A DNA stretch of 64,000 nt from Pelagihabitans sp963710535 (lineage in GTDB: Bacteria; Bacteroidota; Bacteroidia; Flavobacteriales; Flavobacteriaceae), in contig CAVQAW010000007.1 in the NCBI GenBank assembly GCA_963710535.1, positions 186,001-250,000 of the forward strand, given 5' to 3'. The notes under the pieces are model-generated. The model saw only the letters and a list, made by a program, of their open reading frames with translations, ran no database searches and had not been told where the DNA came from. Each line of letters opens with the position of its first letter. Positions within the stretch are counted from its first letter, which is position 1. Below, piece after piece: positions 44,252 through 53,099 of this stretch. Both the position numbers and the translations under genes were made by a program.

Positions 44252-44259
44252 CCCCCCCC
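44252..44259 (+). repeat. Homopolymer (C)8 tract
   Basis: Eight consecutive C about 113 bp upstream of the protease ATG. With the (C)9 tract 125 bp away it makes a pair of slippage-prone runs in the leader region. Confidence 0.6.
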
Positions 44260-44371
44260 TTACGGTTTTGGATTACTGGAACACTTGGTCTTCCCACCAT
44301 ATGGCATGCTATGTATGCAATATGGGGCGAAGATTTTAAAAAAATACAATTGCAAAGCAAAACACCCACAG

Positions 44372-47300
44372 ATGAAAACAAATTACACGCCAACCCATCG
44401 CTCGCCGATTACCCGATTTCTTAAACTTTTTCTGAACCTTTTGATGCTGCTGATGTTCCTGCTCTCCACCACCGCAGTAATCGCGCAGCGGGGCAATGGA
44501 AAAAAGAACAAAGAAGACGATAAAAAGGAAAACAAAAAGAAAGACAGGGACGATGATGATGATGATGTGGAAGATGAAGACGATCGTGTTTTCGAAAATG
44601 ACTGGAATTGGAACGATGATCGTGACTGGCGTGATGATGAGAAAGACAAAAAACTCAAAAAGATAACACTAACCTCCTGTATCGTGGATATGGGCAACGG
44701 CATGTACCGCGTTAATTTTGGGTATGACAATCCAAACAACAAGGTGGTAAGGGTAAAAAAGAAAAGTAGCTATGTCGTCATCAAAAGAAAGGGTAAAAAG
44801 TACAGAAAAAATGAAAAAATACCCGGCGTAAGAAGATTTGAGCCGGGTGTGGTGGAAGTGGCTTTCTTTATTGATTTCTACGATAAGGAATCGGTAGAAT
44901 GGCGATTGAAATTTCCCAAAGGCAAAAAACAAAGGGCCAAAGCCGATATGAATACGGCCATGTGTCCCGCACCCCCGGTGATCATCCCCGTATACGGGCA
45001 GGAAGGTGGAAAATCGAATACGCCATTGGGCTTGGAACTGACCGCCTTGGCCGAAGGCAATGCTGGTGACGAACCCTCCAAGATCGTGTATCAGATCACA
45101 GGTGAAGGCGATGCCCGGGAAGTACTGTTGGAAGTGGTACCTAAAACGGGAATGGAGGCACAGGTCAGAACGATTTTGGAAACCACTTTTGGCCGGGTAT
45201 ACCTTGCCAATGATCCCCTGAACACCGATTTCATCGTGGACCCCCAGATGGTCATCGATGGGGATTTGGCCACTTTTGATGTCTTTTTCCCCATCAACAG
45301 ACTGTTGGAATTGAACAACGTTACCGATATCAACTTTGTTAGGCCATTGTATACCCCGATCCGGCAGGTAGGGGTGGCCCTGACCCAGGGTGACGCGGCG
45401 ATGCTCACCGATGCGGTGCGGGAAGCGTTCGTGCTCGAGCGCGATGAAGACGGTACGCCCCTCACCTTTGTGAACGGCGAAGGCGTTACGGTTGGAGTGA
45501 TTTCCGACAGTTTCGATAAGCAACTCTTCACCGGGGATTCCAATGCCACTTTGGATGTCAGCGCGGGAGATTTGCCAGGTCTGGCGAATCCGAACGGATA
45601 CATAAATCCCGTAACGGTAGTGAAGGACTATCCTTATGGCGTCGCCTCCGACGAGGGGCGTGCGATGCTTCAATTGATACACGACGTGGCCCCCGCGGCC
45701 GAACTGGCCTTTAGTACCGGGGTGCTCTCCCCGAGGGACTTCGCCCTGGCCATCGAAGATTTGGCAGAAGCCGGATGTGATCTTATCGTCGACGATGTTA
45801 CTTATCCTTTCGAACCCTTCTTTGGGGAAGGACAGATTTCTGAGGCGATCAGGAATTTCACCAACGGACCGGGCAACGCAGGCAATGCCTATTTTACCTC
45901 GGCAGGTAATTTCGCGAATCGGGGCTATCAGAGCGTGTTCAGAGCCTCGACCCTTTCCCCGGTCACCAACATCGATGCCCTGGACGCTGCCAAGGCACAT
46001 GTGTTCAACAACACAGGGCCGGAAGACATTTTTCAAGGCATCTCCGTGGTGCCCGGCACCTATATGATCGTGTTGCAATGGGATGAGCCCTTGGCTTCTC
46101 AAGACAACAGCACTGGGGCCAACACCGATCTTGATATCTTTCTGGTAGACGATCTGGGCAATTTTATCGTGGGCAATAACAGGGTCAATATCAATGGCGA
46201 TGCCGCCGAAGTCTTGGTCTTCCAGGCCACCGGTACCGGTACCGCCAATATCATGATCACCAGCCCTACCGACCCTGGCGCCGTTCCTTTCAGGTACATC
46301 GCCTTCAGGACGAGTTCCGATGCAGGTACCAATGGCTTACAGTTTACCGAATACAACGGGGGCGCCCCTACGGTCAGTGGCCATGCCATGACCCCGGAGG
46401 CGATCACCGTAGGGGCAGTGGATTGGAGGATCGCATCTTCGCCCGTTGCGGAGGCCTTTTCCTCTTTTGCCGGATCGTTGACGAATTCTCAAGTGTTGCA
46501 GGTAGACCTTGCCGCCCCGGATGGCGGCAATACCACCGTGGGTTCTATCGGCAATGATATAGCCACCGATCCTGATAGCTTCCCCAACTTCTTCGGGACC
46601 TCCGCTGCGGCACCTCATGCGGCGGCCGCTTTTGCCCTGATCAAATCGGCAATCCCCACTTATTATCCTGAGGGTGGCCTGCCCATCGAAGTTGGCGTGA
46701 CCACCAATGAGGAAGCGGATCAAATTTTACAATTGTTCAAATCCACCGCAATACCCACGGGTTCCATTGTAACTGCCGGTAGTGGCCTGATCAATGCACA
46801 GGCGGCCTTTCAACAGATTGCCGCCCAAACGGCTGTGATCACCGGTTTTGATATTGTATTGGATGAAGGGGAAGTGCCCCCGACACCAGGGGTTGACACA
46901 TATGACATCACTATTTCCGGAAATTATATCCCAGCAGGCGCCACCGTGCTTTTGGGAGACCAGCCATTGGCCACCGTGGGTACGCCCACCACAACCGAAA
47001 TCACGGCCACCGTGGTGCCTTTTGCCGGCAACCCCGAGCTAACCGTGCTCAATAACAGTGAACTGCCCGGTGCCGGGAAATCGAACGGTTTACCGATCTT
47101 GCCCGATGGCCAGCTCGTATTGAACATTATAGCCCAAGACCTTACGGTCGAATTCGGGGATGCGCTGCAATTCACATACAAGGTGCAGGGCCTACCGGGC
47201 TATGAAGAGGTGGTGTTCGGCCTGCCCGAAGGGGAAACCTTGAATTCGGCCCTGGTCGAATTGGGACTACCGGTTCTTCCACAAGTGTTGGTGGAAAGTA

Positions 47301-50300
47301 ACGCCACTGGGGAATTTCCAGATGCCCGATTTTATTTGATTTCACCTAGTTTTGGTGAAGTGGATTTGGACCAAGGACAATTGGATGCCTACCAAATCAA
47401 CTTTGTAACAGCAGCGCTTGAAATCACCAGAAAAAACCTGATCGTAAAACCTGCCGACGTTTCCATAGTGTACGGGGAGGCGGTTACGGTATTGTTGAAT
47501 TATCTGGGCGAAGACGAATCGCCCCTGGATTCGGCATTGGAAGCAGCCATACGTGCCGCCCACGACGCGGACTTTTATAAAGACGGGAACAGTGAAACCG
47601 ACGACAACACTTTTCTGGTGATCAACAAATTAAGAGCAGTGGTCAATGCCGAGGATATTTTAGGACTTTTGAACGCAGGCAGCAGTTGGATGGCCAGTGA
47701 TAAGGTTATCCAAAACAAGCTGCGGGCAGTGGTGAACGGGGAAATGAACCTGATCGATCTTGACGGGCAGAACTTCGATAACTACTTTGACATTACCGAA
47801 CCGATAGGGAACAAGTTGCGTGCCGTGGTGAACAAACTACGGGCCGTTGTCAATGGTCAAGATCTGTTGAACGGCAATATGCAATTGCAATTGATCCCTG
47901 AAAATGCCGAAGAAGAAGCCATACCGAATAAGTTGCGGGCCGTGGTCAACGGCACCAGTTTGTTGAACCAGGTAGGGGACACCGAATTTGGGGCCTATGA
48001 TAAAATTTTTGCCGTGGTCGACTTTGAGGATGGCAACCCCGCCGATGAAAACGGGGATCCCATCGATCCGGAAGATCCCAGTTTCAATCAAGTCTATGCC
48101 ACGAACCTGTTGAGCAGCTTGGATGTGACCAACACTGAGGAACCGTCAAAAGTGTACCCGGGAGCTATTCTATCGAACCTGGGCATCAATTTCAATGCAC
48201 AATACCAATCGGCCAACCTTACGGTAAGCCATGCAAACCTCTTCGTGCAAACGCCCAATTTGGAAGTCGACTTTGGAGTGGGCATTACCAGGGCATTTAT
48301 CGATGCGCTGATCTCTCCCGTACCTGTTGAAGAATGTGATGTTTGTCCGGCAGTGCTCGATTTTGAAGGATTCGTATATAATGAAACGGTACAAACCGTT
48401 TTTGCCGACCCAAATTGTGATCCGGAGGAACTTGCGGAAGGGGAAGTTTGTCCCATTGTGATACCTTATTATTTCGAGGATATTTTCACCAACGAGGAGT
48501 ATTATATCTCAGAGGCAGGCGAAGACGGGCTGATACTGCCCGCCGGAGAATATTTTATCAAAATCGAAGATCCACAGAACTATGAACTCGATTTTGGGGA
48601 AGGCATTGGCATCTTGAGGGTAATCAATCGGGTGTATACCGTGAGCGGAAATTTTGACGGGGACTATACCGTGGAATTTGGGGACTTCGTTTTTCCTGAG
48701 GATATCAGTCCGTTCGTGAAGATCTACAAGACCATCGAAGATGACGTTTTGGAGGAACTGGACGAAGGCGAACTGGAAGAACTGTTTCCCAGTGGCATCC
48801 AATACTACCTGGTGGATGAGACATTGGACGGTACTGAAGGGGAGGTCCGGTATTTCTTGAATGATTCAGAACCGCCCCTGTTGCCCTACGTGGGCCGCTT
48901 TATCGTCAAGATTTCCCTGCCCGACGAACCCAACTTTGAACTGGTCTATGATAATCCGCTTATCGTGGCGGTCGTCAATAAGGTATTGATCGTGAACAGC
49001 GATTATTTTGAGAATGATGGTGGGCCTTTCGGCATCGACTATGGCCAGACCATCTCGACCGCCGATTGGCAAACCTTTTTGGATGAGAATATCATTATCG
49101 AAGGAAATAACGACGAAGTGGTAGATATACTCAATATTTTCCCCGACGGAGTCCCCTATTATTTGGTGGATGTGGACCTGGAAGGCACCGAAGCTGAGGT
49201 AAGGTATTCCCTTGGGGACATCAATGATGAAGACTATCTCGAATTACCGGCAGGACTCTATGTGGTACGGGTAGAGATGCCGGAAAGCAACTATGATATT
49301 GAATATGGTGATTTTCTGTTGCGTGTAAACGTCCGCACCATAGAATTGATCTTTAATGCTGATTCGTTCGATTTGGAATATGGGGAGGAGGTCTTCGAGG
49401 AAGATATCCGGAAGTTCGACAACCCTACCGAAAGCCTGATACCGGTATTGCAAGGGTTCGCCTATGACGAGAACGAGTTCGACCTGTTCGATGAGGAGAT
49501 ACCCTTTGTTTTCGAACCGTTTGGAGGCGAGGGTGAGATACCGCTGGGCGACCGTTTGGTCGTTGGTGCATATTACATCAGGATCGCAAGTGGTGCGGTG
49601 GAAGATCTGCGGAACTATACTATTTTTTATGAGGATGAAGGGGAGGAAGAACAGAACAATGTGTTGGAAATCACCAAGGCAGAACTTTCCGCCTGTATCG
49701 ATCCTGAAATACCTGAGATCAGGGCTGGGGACCTGATTACCCCCGCATTCCTTGATGATTATTTTATCATCAATGGTTACCTCTATGATGACGACCAAAA
49801 CAACGTGTTCCCCGGTGGCGTGATCACCTACGTGCTTGTGGAAGCGGGGGATGAAACGATTATTCCGACCGAAGGCATCACCTTGGGAGAGGGTATCTAT
49901 ACCATCAGGATTTTTGGTGATGAAGATGATGAAATTGACAATTATCTTGACAATTATACCGTAAGTGGCCTGGCCTGTAAATCGACCATCGAGGTGAGCA
50001 AATGTGGCGATGCCGTAATCCTCGATTTCAGCAATTATATGGTAGAGGAAGATGGGTATCGCTATGATAATGTGGCGCCCGGTTCCGGTCGGGACCTGGA
50101 TGCCGTGGTGACGGTACAATCCCAGTTCAACGTGGGGTCCTTTACGATTGACCAAAATACTTTCCCAGTAGGTTCGGACGATCGGAAACAATTCCGGCCC
50201 TCGGCATCGTTCAATATCACCAATGCCTTCCCCGAACCCTATCTGGAGTTTAGGATCGAATTGATCGATGGCACGACCGGATTGCCGGCCACCGATGTTG

Positions 50301-50941
50301 GGAATTTGATCGCCAACGTACTCGATGTGGACGGAGAGTCCGCGTTCCAGGAATACGCTGAGGTCACCCTGCCCCTTGAATACACAGTTGATGGTGCTAC
50401 GCAGATTGGGGTCGAGACAACGGATGATGGTTTATTGAGGATCAATGGGCATAACGATTCCTATGTCGCCGGTTTTAACGAGGCGCCAAGGGTAAATGTG
50501 GAGGTACGCTATGAGAATGTGTCGAGCTTCATTTACAGGGTGGGTGCCAAGCGTAACGTCTCAGGGAATTACACCGTTCCGACGAGGCAGTATGGCATTC
50601 AATTCTCCTGTTTGAACAATTACAACAATCCACAGACCTTTCCAACGATATCAGTGGGCGGCTTTGCTGCGAACGGTGGTCCGGATGGAGAATGTGTGAT
50701 TTATAACAACCCGGTAAGTGCAGATGATGATTATATGTTGTATCTTCAACCTAATGAAGGGGTGTCGGGTGCGGCCAGCATTACGCTTACCAATATGAAT
50801 ACCTTGGAAACGGTTGGGTATTCATTCGATGAGGGACAGCAGATCGTGATAGATATGGGTTCGCTGCCCGCAGCCATGTATATTGTTCAAACGAACATTG
50901 GTTCCTGTGAGAACGAAGGGTTCATCATCATTAAGGAATAA
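44372..50941 (+). CDS. Giant T9SS-exported sedolisin-like protease with MBG-like repeats and KLRAVVN motifs
   Basis: A 2189-residue surface protein. A signal peptide (about 15-39, ends AVIAQ) is followed by a very acidic/basic linker (about 42-95) and a roughly 280-residue N-terminal region. The peptidase domain spans about 370-760. Asp379 (VISDSFD), Glu428 (SDEGRAM) and Ser744 (FGTSAAAPH) fit an S53-like (sedolisin) triad, with Asp474/475 in the oxyanion position (LIVDDVTY). Glu replaces the His of ordinary subtilisins. From about 830 come Ig-like and MBG-like repeats with VEFGD, VYGEAV, DYGQTI and EYGEEV starts. Within them, residues 1085-1193 hold five KLRAVVN heptapeptides. The C-terminal 90 residues form a type A T9SS sorting domain (LYLQPNEG...YIVQTN...IIIKE). 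It is probably anchored on the surface. An earlier in-frame start at 44246 is rejected because the signal begins at ATG 44372. Confidence 0.88.
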   Translation: MKTNYTPTHRSPITRFLKLFLNLLMLLMFLLSTTAVIAQRGNGKKNKEDDKKENKKKDRDDDDDDVEDEDDRVFENDWNWNDDRDWRDDEKDKKLKKITLTSCIVDMGNGMYRVNFGYDNPNNKVVRVKKKSSYVVIKRKGKKYRKNEKIPGVRRFEPGVVEVAFFIDFYDKESVEWRLKFPKGKKQRAKADMNTAMCPAPPVIIPVYGQEGGKSNTPLGLELTALAEGNAGDEPSKIVYQITGEGDAREVLLEVVPKTGMEAQVRTILETTFGRVYLANDPLNTDFIVDPQMVIDGDLATFDVFFPINRLLELNNVTDINFVRPLYTPIRQVGVALTQGDAAMLTDAVREAFVLERDEDGTPLTFVNGEGVTVGVISDSFDKQLFTGDSNATLDVSAGDLPGLANPNGYINPVTVVKDYPYGVASDEGRAMLQLIHDVAPAAELAFSTGVLSPRDFALAIEDLAEAGCDLIVDDVTYPFEPFFGEGQISEAIRNFTNGPGNAGNAYFTSAGNFANRGYQSVFRASTLSPVTNIDALDAAKAHVFNNTGPEDIFQGISVVPGTYMIVLQWDEPLASQDNSTGANTDLDIFLVDDLGNFIVGNNRVNINGDAAEVLVFQATGTGTANIMITSPTDPGAVPFRYIAFRTSSDAGTNGLQFTEYNGGAPTVSGHAMTPEAITVGAVDWRIASSPVAEAFSSFAGSLTNSQVLQVDLAAPDGGNTTVGSIGNDIATDPDSFPNFFGTSAAAPHAAAAFALIKSAIPTYYPEGGLPIEVGVTTNEEADQILQLFKSTAIPTGSIVTAGSGLINAQAAFQQIAAQTAVITGFDIVLDEGEVPPTPGVDTYDITISGNYIPAGATVLLGDQPLATVGTPTTTEITATVVPFAGNPELTVLNNSELPGAGKSNGLPILPDGQLVLNIIAQDLTVEFGDALQFTYKVQGLPGYEEVVFGLPEGETLNSALVELGLPVLPQVLVESNATGEFPDARFYLISPSFGEVDLDQGQLDAYQINFVTAALEITRKNLIVKPADVSIVYGEAVTVLLNYLGEDESPLDSALEAAIRAAHDADFYKDGNSETDDNTFLVINKLRAVVNAEDILGLLNAGSSWMASDKVIQNKLRAVVNGEMNLIDLDGQNFDNYFDITEPIGNKLRAVVNKLRAVVNGQDLLNGNMQLQLIPENAEEEAIPNKLRAVVNGTSLLNQVGDTEFGAYDKIFAVVDFEDGNPADENGDPIDPEDPSFNQVYATNLLSSLDVTNTEEPSKVYPGAILSNLGINFNAQYQSANLTVSHANLFVQTPNLEVDFGVGITRAFIDALISPVPVEECDVCPAVLDFEGFVYNETVQTVFADPNCDPEELAEGEVCPIVIPYYFEDIFTNEEYYISEAGEDGLILPAGEYFIKIEDPQNYELDFGEGIGILRVINRVYTVSGNFDGDYTVEFGDFVFPEDISPFVKIYKTIEDDVLEELDEGELEELFPSGIQYYLVDETLDGTEGEVRYFLNDSEPPLLPYVGRFIVKISLPDEPNFELVYDNPLIVAVVNKVLIVNSDYFENDGGPFGIDYGQTISTADWQTFLDENIIIEGNNDEVVDILNIFPDGVPYYLVDVDLEGTEAEVRYSLGDINDEDYLELPAGLYVVRVEMPESNYDIEYGDFLLRVNVRTIELIFNADSFDLEYGEEVFEEDIRKFDNPTESLIPVLQGFAYDENEFDLFDEEIPFVFEPFGGEGEIPLGDRLVVGAYYIRIASGAVEDLRNYTIFYEDEGEEEQNNVLEITKAELSACIDPEIPEIRAGDLITPAFLDDYFIINGYLYDDDQNNVFPGGVITYVLVEAGDETIIPTEGITLGEGIYTIRIFGDEDDEIDNYLDNYTVSGLACKSTIEVSKCGDAVILDFSNYMVEEDGYRYDNVAPGSGRDLDAVVTVQSQFNVGSFTIDQNTFPVGSDDRKQFRPSASFNITNAFPEPYLEFRIELIDGTTGLPATDVGNLIANVLDVDGESAFQEYAEVTLPLEYTVDGATQIGVETTDDGLLRINGHNDSYVAGFNEAPRVNVEVRYENVSSFIYRVGAKRNVSGNYTVPTRQYGIQFSCLNNYNNPQTFPTISVGGFAANGGPDGECVIYNNPVSADDDYMLYLQPNEGVSGAASITLTNMNTLETVGYSFDEGQQIVIDMGSLPAAMYIVQTNIGSCENEGFIIIKE
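47624..47950 (+). repeat. Five KLRAVVN repeats with distinct synonymous codons
   Basis: NKLRAVVN is encoded at 47624-47647, 47714-47737, 47810-47833, 47831-47854 (sharing an Asn with the previous copy) and 47927-47950. Spacing is 90, 96, 21 and 96 bp. The peptides are identical, but the codons differ at Leu (tta, ctg, ttg, cta), Arg (aga, cgg, cgt), Lys, Ala, Val and Asn. A sixth degenerate copy (KIFAVVD) starts at 48002. Confidence 0.85.
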
Positions 50942-50947
50942 CCGCTT

Positions 50948-52933
50948 ATGGGTAAAGGGTTTTGGTCTTTCTGGGGTTCCCTGCTGGTATTGCTACTTGC
51001 AGTGCCATCGAACCCCCTATTGGCCCAGAACAAAGCCATCGATAGTTTAAAAAGCATAGTACAAACAGGGCAGCAAGACACCACTACGGTCACTGCCCTG
51101 AATGCTTTGAGCCTAGAGTTGATCCAAATGGATGAACTCGACCAGGCCAAGGCCGCTGCCGATCAGGCCATAGCCCTTGCCGACCGTTTGGATTTTAAAA
51201 AAGGCAAGGCCTACGCCCTTAAAAATGCCGGACTTGCGGAATATTATCAAAGCAAGTACAAAGAAGTACTTGAGAGCTGGACCCAATCATTGCAAATGTT
51301 CGAAGCGATCAAGGACACCTTGGGCATGGCCAATTTGGCCAGTAACCTGGGGGTGATCTACTACGACCAGGGCGGTCATGCCAAGGCATTGGACTATTAT
51401 TTACAGTCGCTAAGTCTTTCTGAAAAGTTGGGCGATCCGGTAAGGATTACTTCGGCCTTGGTGAATATCGGCGGAGTTTATACCCAAATGCTCGATTATG
51501 AAAAAGCGCTCACTTATTACCAACAAATCGAGCCATACCTTGATGGTTTGAACAATACAAAAATTCAATCGGCCTATTTAATGGGTATAGGCGAGGTCTA
51601 TAGTAAAAGGGAAGACCATGCCAATGCCTTGAAAAAATATGAAGAAGCCCTGGCAATCAACTTAAATTCCCCTGATTATGCACATATCCTCACCATGATT
51701 GGGAAGGAGGAACGTCAGTTGGGGAACGTGGAAAAAGCCATCGATCATTTTAACCTTGCCTATGATACCGCGAAGGCCTCCGATCTGGTCCTGGATCAAA
51801 CGCAAACCCTTTTGGCCCTGGGCAATACCTATCTGAAAACCGAGGTACAAAAAGCATTGAAAGCCTACCTACAAGCCGAACCTTTGGCCATTGAATTGGA
51901 TGCCAATGAAGAACTGAGGGATATTTACCAAGGGATGGCCTTGGCCTATGATGCTGCAGGGGACTATAAAAAGGCTTATGCCTATCAGAACAAATATTTG
52001 GAACTGAAAGACAAGATCTTCAATCTGGAAACCGACGATAAGATTCGGGGCTTGCAGTTCGATTTTGAAATGGAGCAACAGAAGAACCAATATGACCAAG
52101 AGATCCAGGTATCGGAGTTGTTGGCCAAGCGGCAGAAGTACGCCCTTTACGCCACCATTTCTTCTTTGGTATTGGTCTTTGTTTTGGCCATAGGTTCCTA
52201 TAAGCGGTATCGCTATGTAAAGAAAACCAACAAGATCATCGAGGAAGAGAAAAACCGCTCCGAGAACCTCTTGCTCAACATCCTGCCCGATGAAACGGCC
52301 CATGAACTGAAAACGAATGGAAAAGTAAAGGCCAAAAAATTCGAATCGGTCACCGTGATGTTCACCGATTTCAAGGGCTTTACCAGTTATTCCCAGAACC
52401 TTTCCCCGGAAAAGCTTGTGAAGACGGTAGACTATTATTTTTCGAAATTCGATGCCATCATGGATAAATATGACCTGGAGAAGATAAAGACCATCGGCGA
52501 TGCCTATATGTGTGCGGGAGGATTGCATCACCCGACCGATGGCCACTCCCATAGGATGATAGCGGCCGCCTTCGATATCGTACAGGTGATGGAATCAGCC
52601 AAAAACGAGACCGATCCCGATATCGTGCCCTTCGAGGTAAGGATAGGCATCAATACAGGGGCCATAGTGGCCGGAGTAGTGGGGACCCGAAAATTCGCCT
52701 ACGACATCTGGGGCGATACGGTGAACGTCGCCGCACGTATGGAATCGCTTTCCGAACCCAATAGGGTCAACGTTTCTGAAAGCACCTATCTGTTGATCCG
52801 TGACACCTATACCTGCGAGCATCGGGGCCAGATCCATGTGAAGAACAAAGGGATGATGGACATGTATTTTGTGAACGGTCCCAAAAAAAAAGAAACCCCT
52901 AAGGCCAAGATCGAAAAGCAGGTCAATATTTAA
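50948..52933 (+). CDS. TPR-sensor adenylate cyclase (class III), membrane-spanning
   Basis: A 661-residue protein. A signal peptide (about 8-27) is followed by seven or so TPR repeats (about 45-355), a coiled coil, one membrane helix (about 398-417), a second short coiled coil and a class III cyclase domain (about 460-645). Metal ligands are Asp474 (FTDFKGF) and Asp518 (TIGDAYM). Adenine specificity is suggested by Lys514 and Asp586 (YDIWGD). Asn593 and Arg597 stabilise the transition state. The TPR part should face the periplasm and the cyclase the cytoplasm. Its start is 6 bp beyond the protease stop, so the two genes form one transcript. It makes cAMP in response to a periplasmic signal, presumably a protein or peptide bound by the TPRs. 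Confidence 0.9.
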   Translation: MGKGFWSFWGSLLVLLLAVPSNPLLAQNKAIDSLKSIVQTGQQDTTTVTALNALSLELIQMDELDQAKAAADQAIALADRLDFKKGKAYALKNAGLAEYYQSKYKEVLESWTQSLQMFEAIKDTLGMANLASNLGVIYYDQGGHAKALDYYLQSLSLSEKLGDPVRITSALVNIGGVYTQMLDYEKALTYYQQIEPYLDGLNNTKIQSAYLMGIGEVYSKREDHANALKKYEEALAINLNSPDYAHILTMIGKEERQLGNVEKAIDHFNLAYDTAKASDLVLDQTQTLLALGNTYLKTEVQKALKAYLQAEPLAIELDANEELRDIYQGMALAYDAAGDYKKAYAYQNKYLELKDKIFNLETDDKIRGLQFDFEMEQQKNQYDQEIQVSELLAKRQKYALYATISSLVLVFVLAIGSYKRYRYVKKTNKIIEEEKNRSENLLLNILPDETAHELKTNGKVKAKKFESVTVMFTDFKGFTSYSQNLSPEKLVKTVDYYFSKFDAIMDKYDLEKIKTIGDAYMCAGGLHHPTDGHSHRMIAAAFDIVQVMESAKNETDPDIVPFEVRIGINTGAIVAGVVGTRKFAYDIWGDTVNVAARMESLSEPNRVNVSESTYLLIRDTYTCEHRGQIHVKNKGMMDMYFVNGPKKKETPKAKIEKQVNI

Positions 52934-52960
52934 TGCCCACCCCCGGGGCCCCAATTCCAA

Positions 52961-52989
52961 TTTGCATTAGCGTTTATTTCTTATATTTA
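52961..52989 (+). promoter_or_regulatory. Candidate promoter for the acyl-CoA ligase gene
   Basis: TTTG (52961-52964) is followed after 17 bp by TATATTTA (52982-52989), which misses the last consensus base. The ATG is 110 bp downstream. Confidence 0.35.
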
Positions 52990-53099
52990 GACATAGGTCC
53001 GCTCTGATTGCCCCCCAAGATTATGGGTCTTTTTCTATTGCTGGAATCGACGATTCCGATTACACCTGTTATGAACCAAACCTTATAAAGCATGCCGCT

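Larger units (their letters stand above)
43937..44371. other. Intergenic region with two C-homopolymers upstream of the protease gene
   Basis: About 435 bp with a very AT-rich first half followed by two C runs: nine C at 44119-44127 and eight C at 44252-44259. The plus-strand frame reads back to 44246 but is not protein-like; the mature gene starts at ATG 44372. No exact TAnnTTTG element with a matched -33 was found here. Confidence 0.5.

Noticed and set aside
44246..44371. N-terminal extension of the protease frame (42 codons starting MFPPPYGF)
   Set aside because: Would precede the signal peptide and is largely encoded by the C-homopolymer region; ATG 44372 is the sensible start.
44669..46102. 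Long minus-strand frame (477 codons) opposite the protease
   Set aside because: Antisense shadow of the conserved peptidase domain; no signal or motif.
49244..50191. Minus-strand frame of 315 codons in the repeat part of the protease
   Set aside because: Arises from biased codons of the acidic repeats on the other strand.
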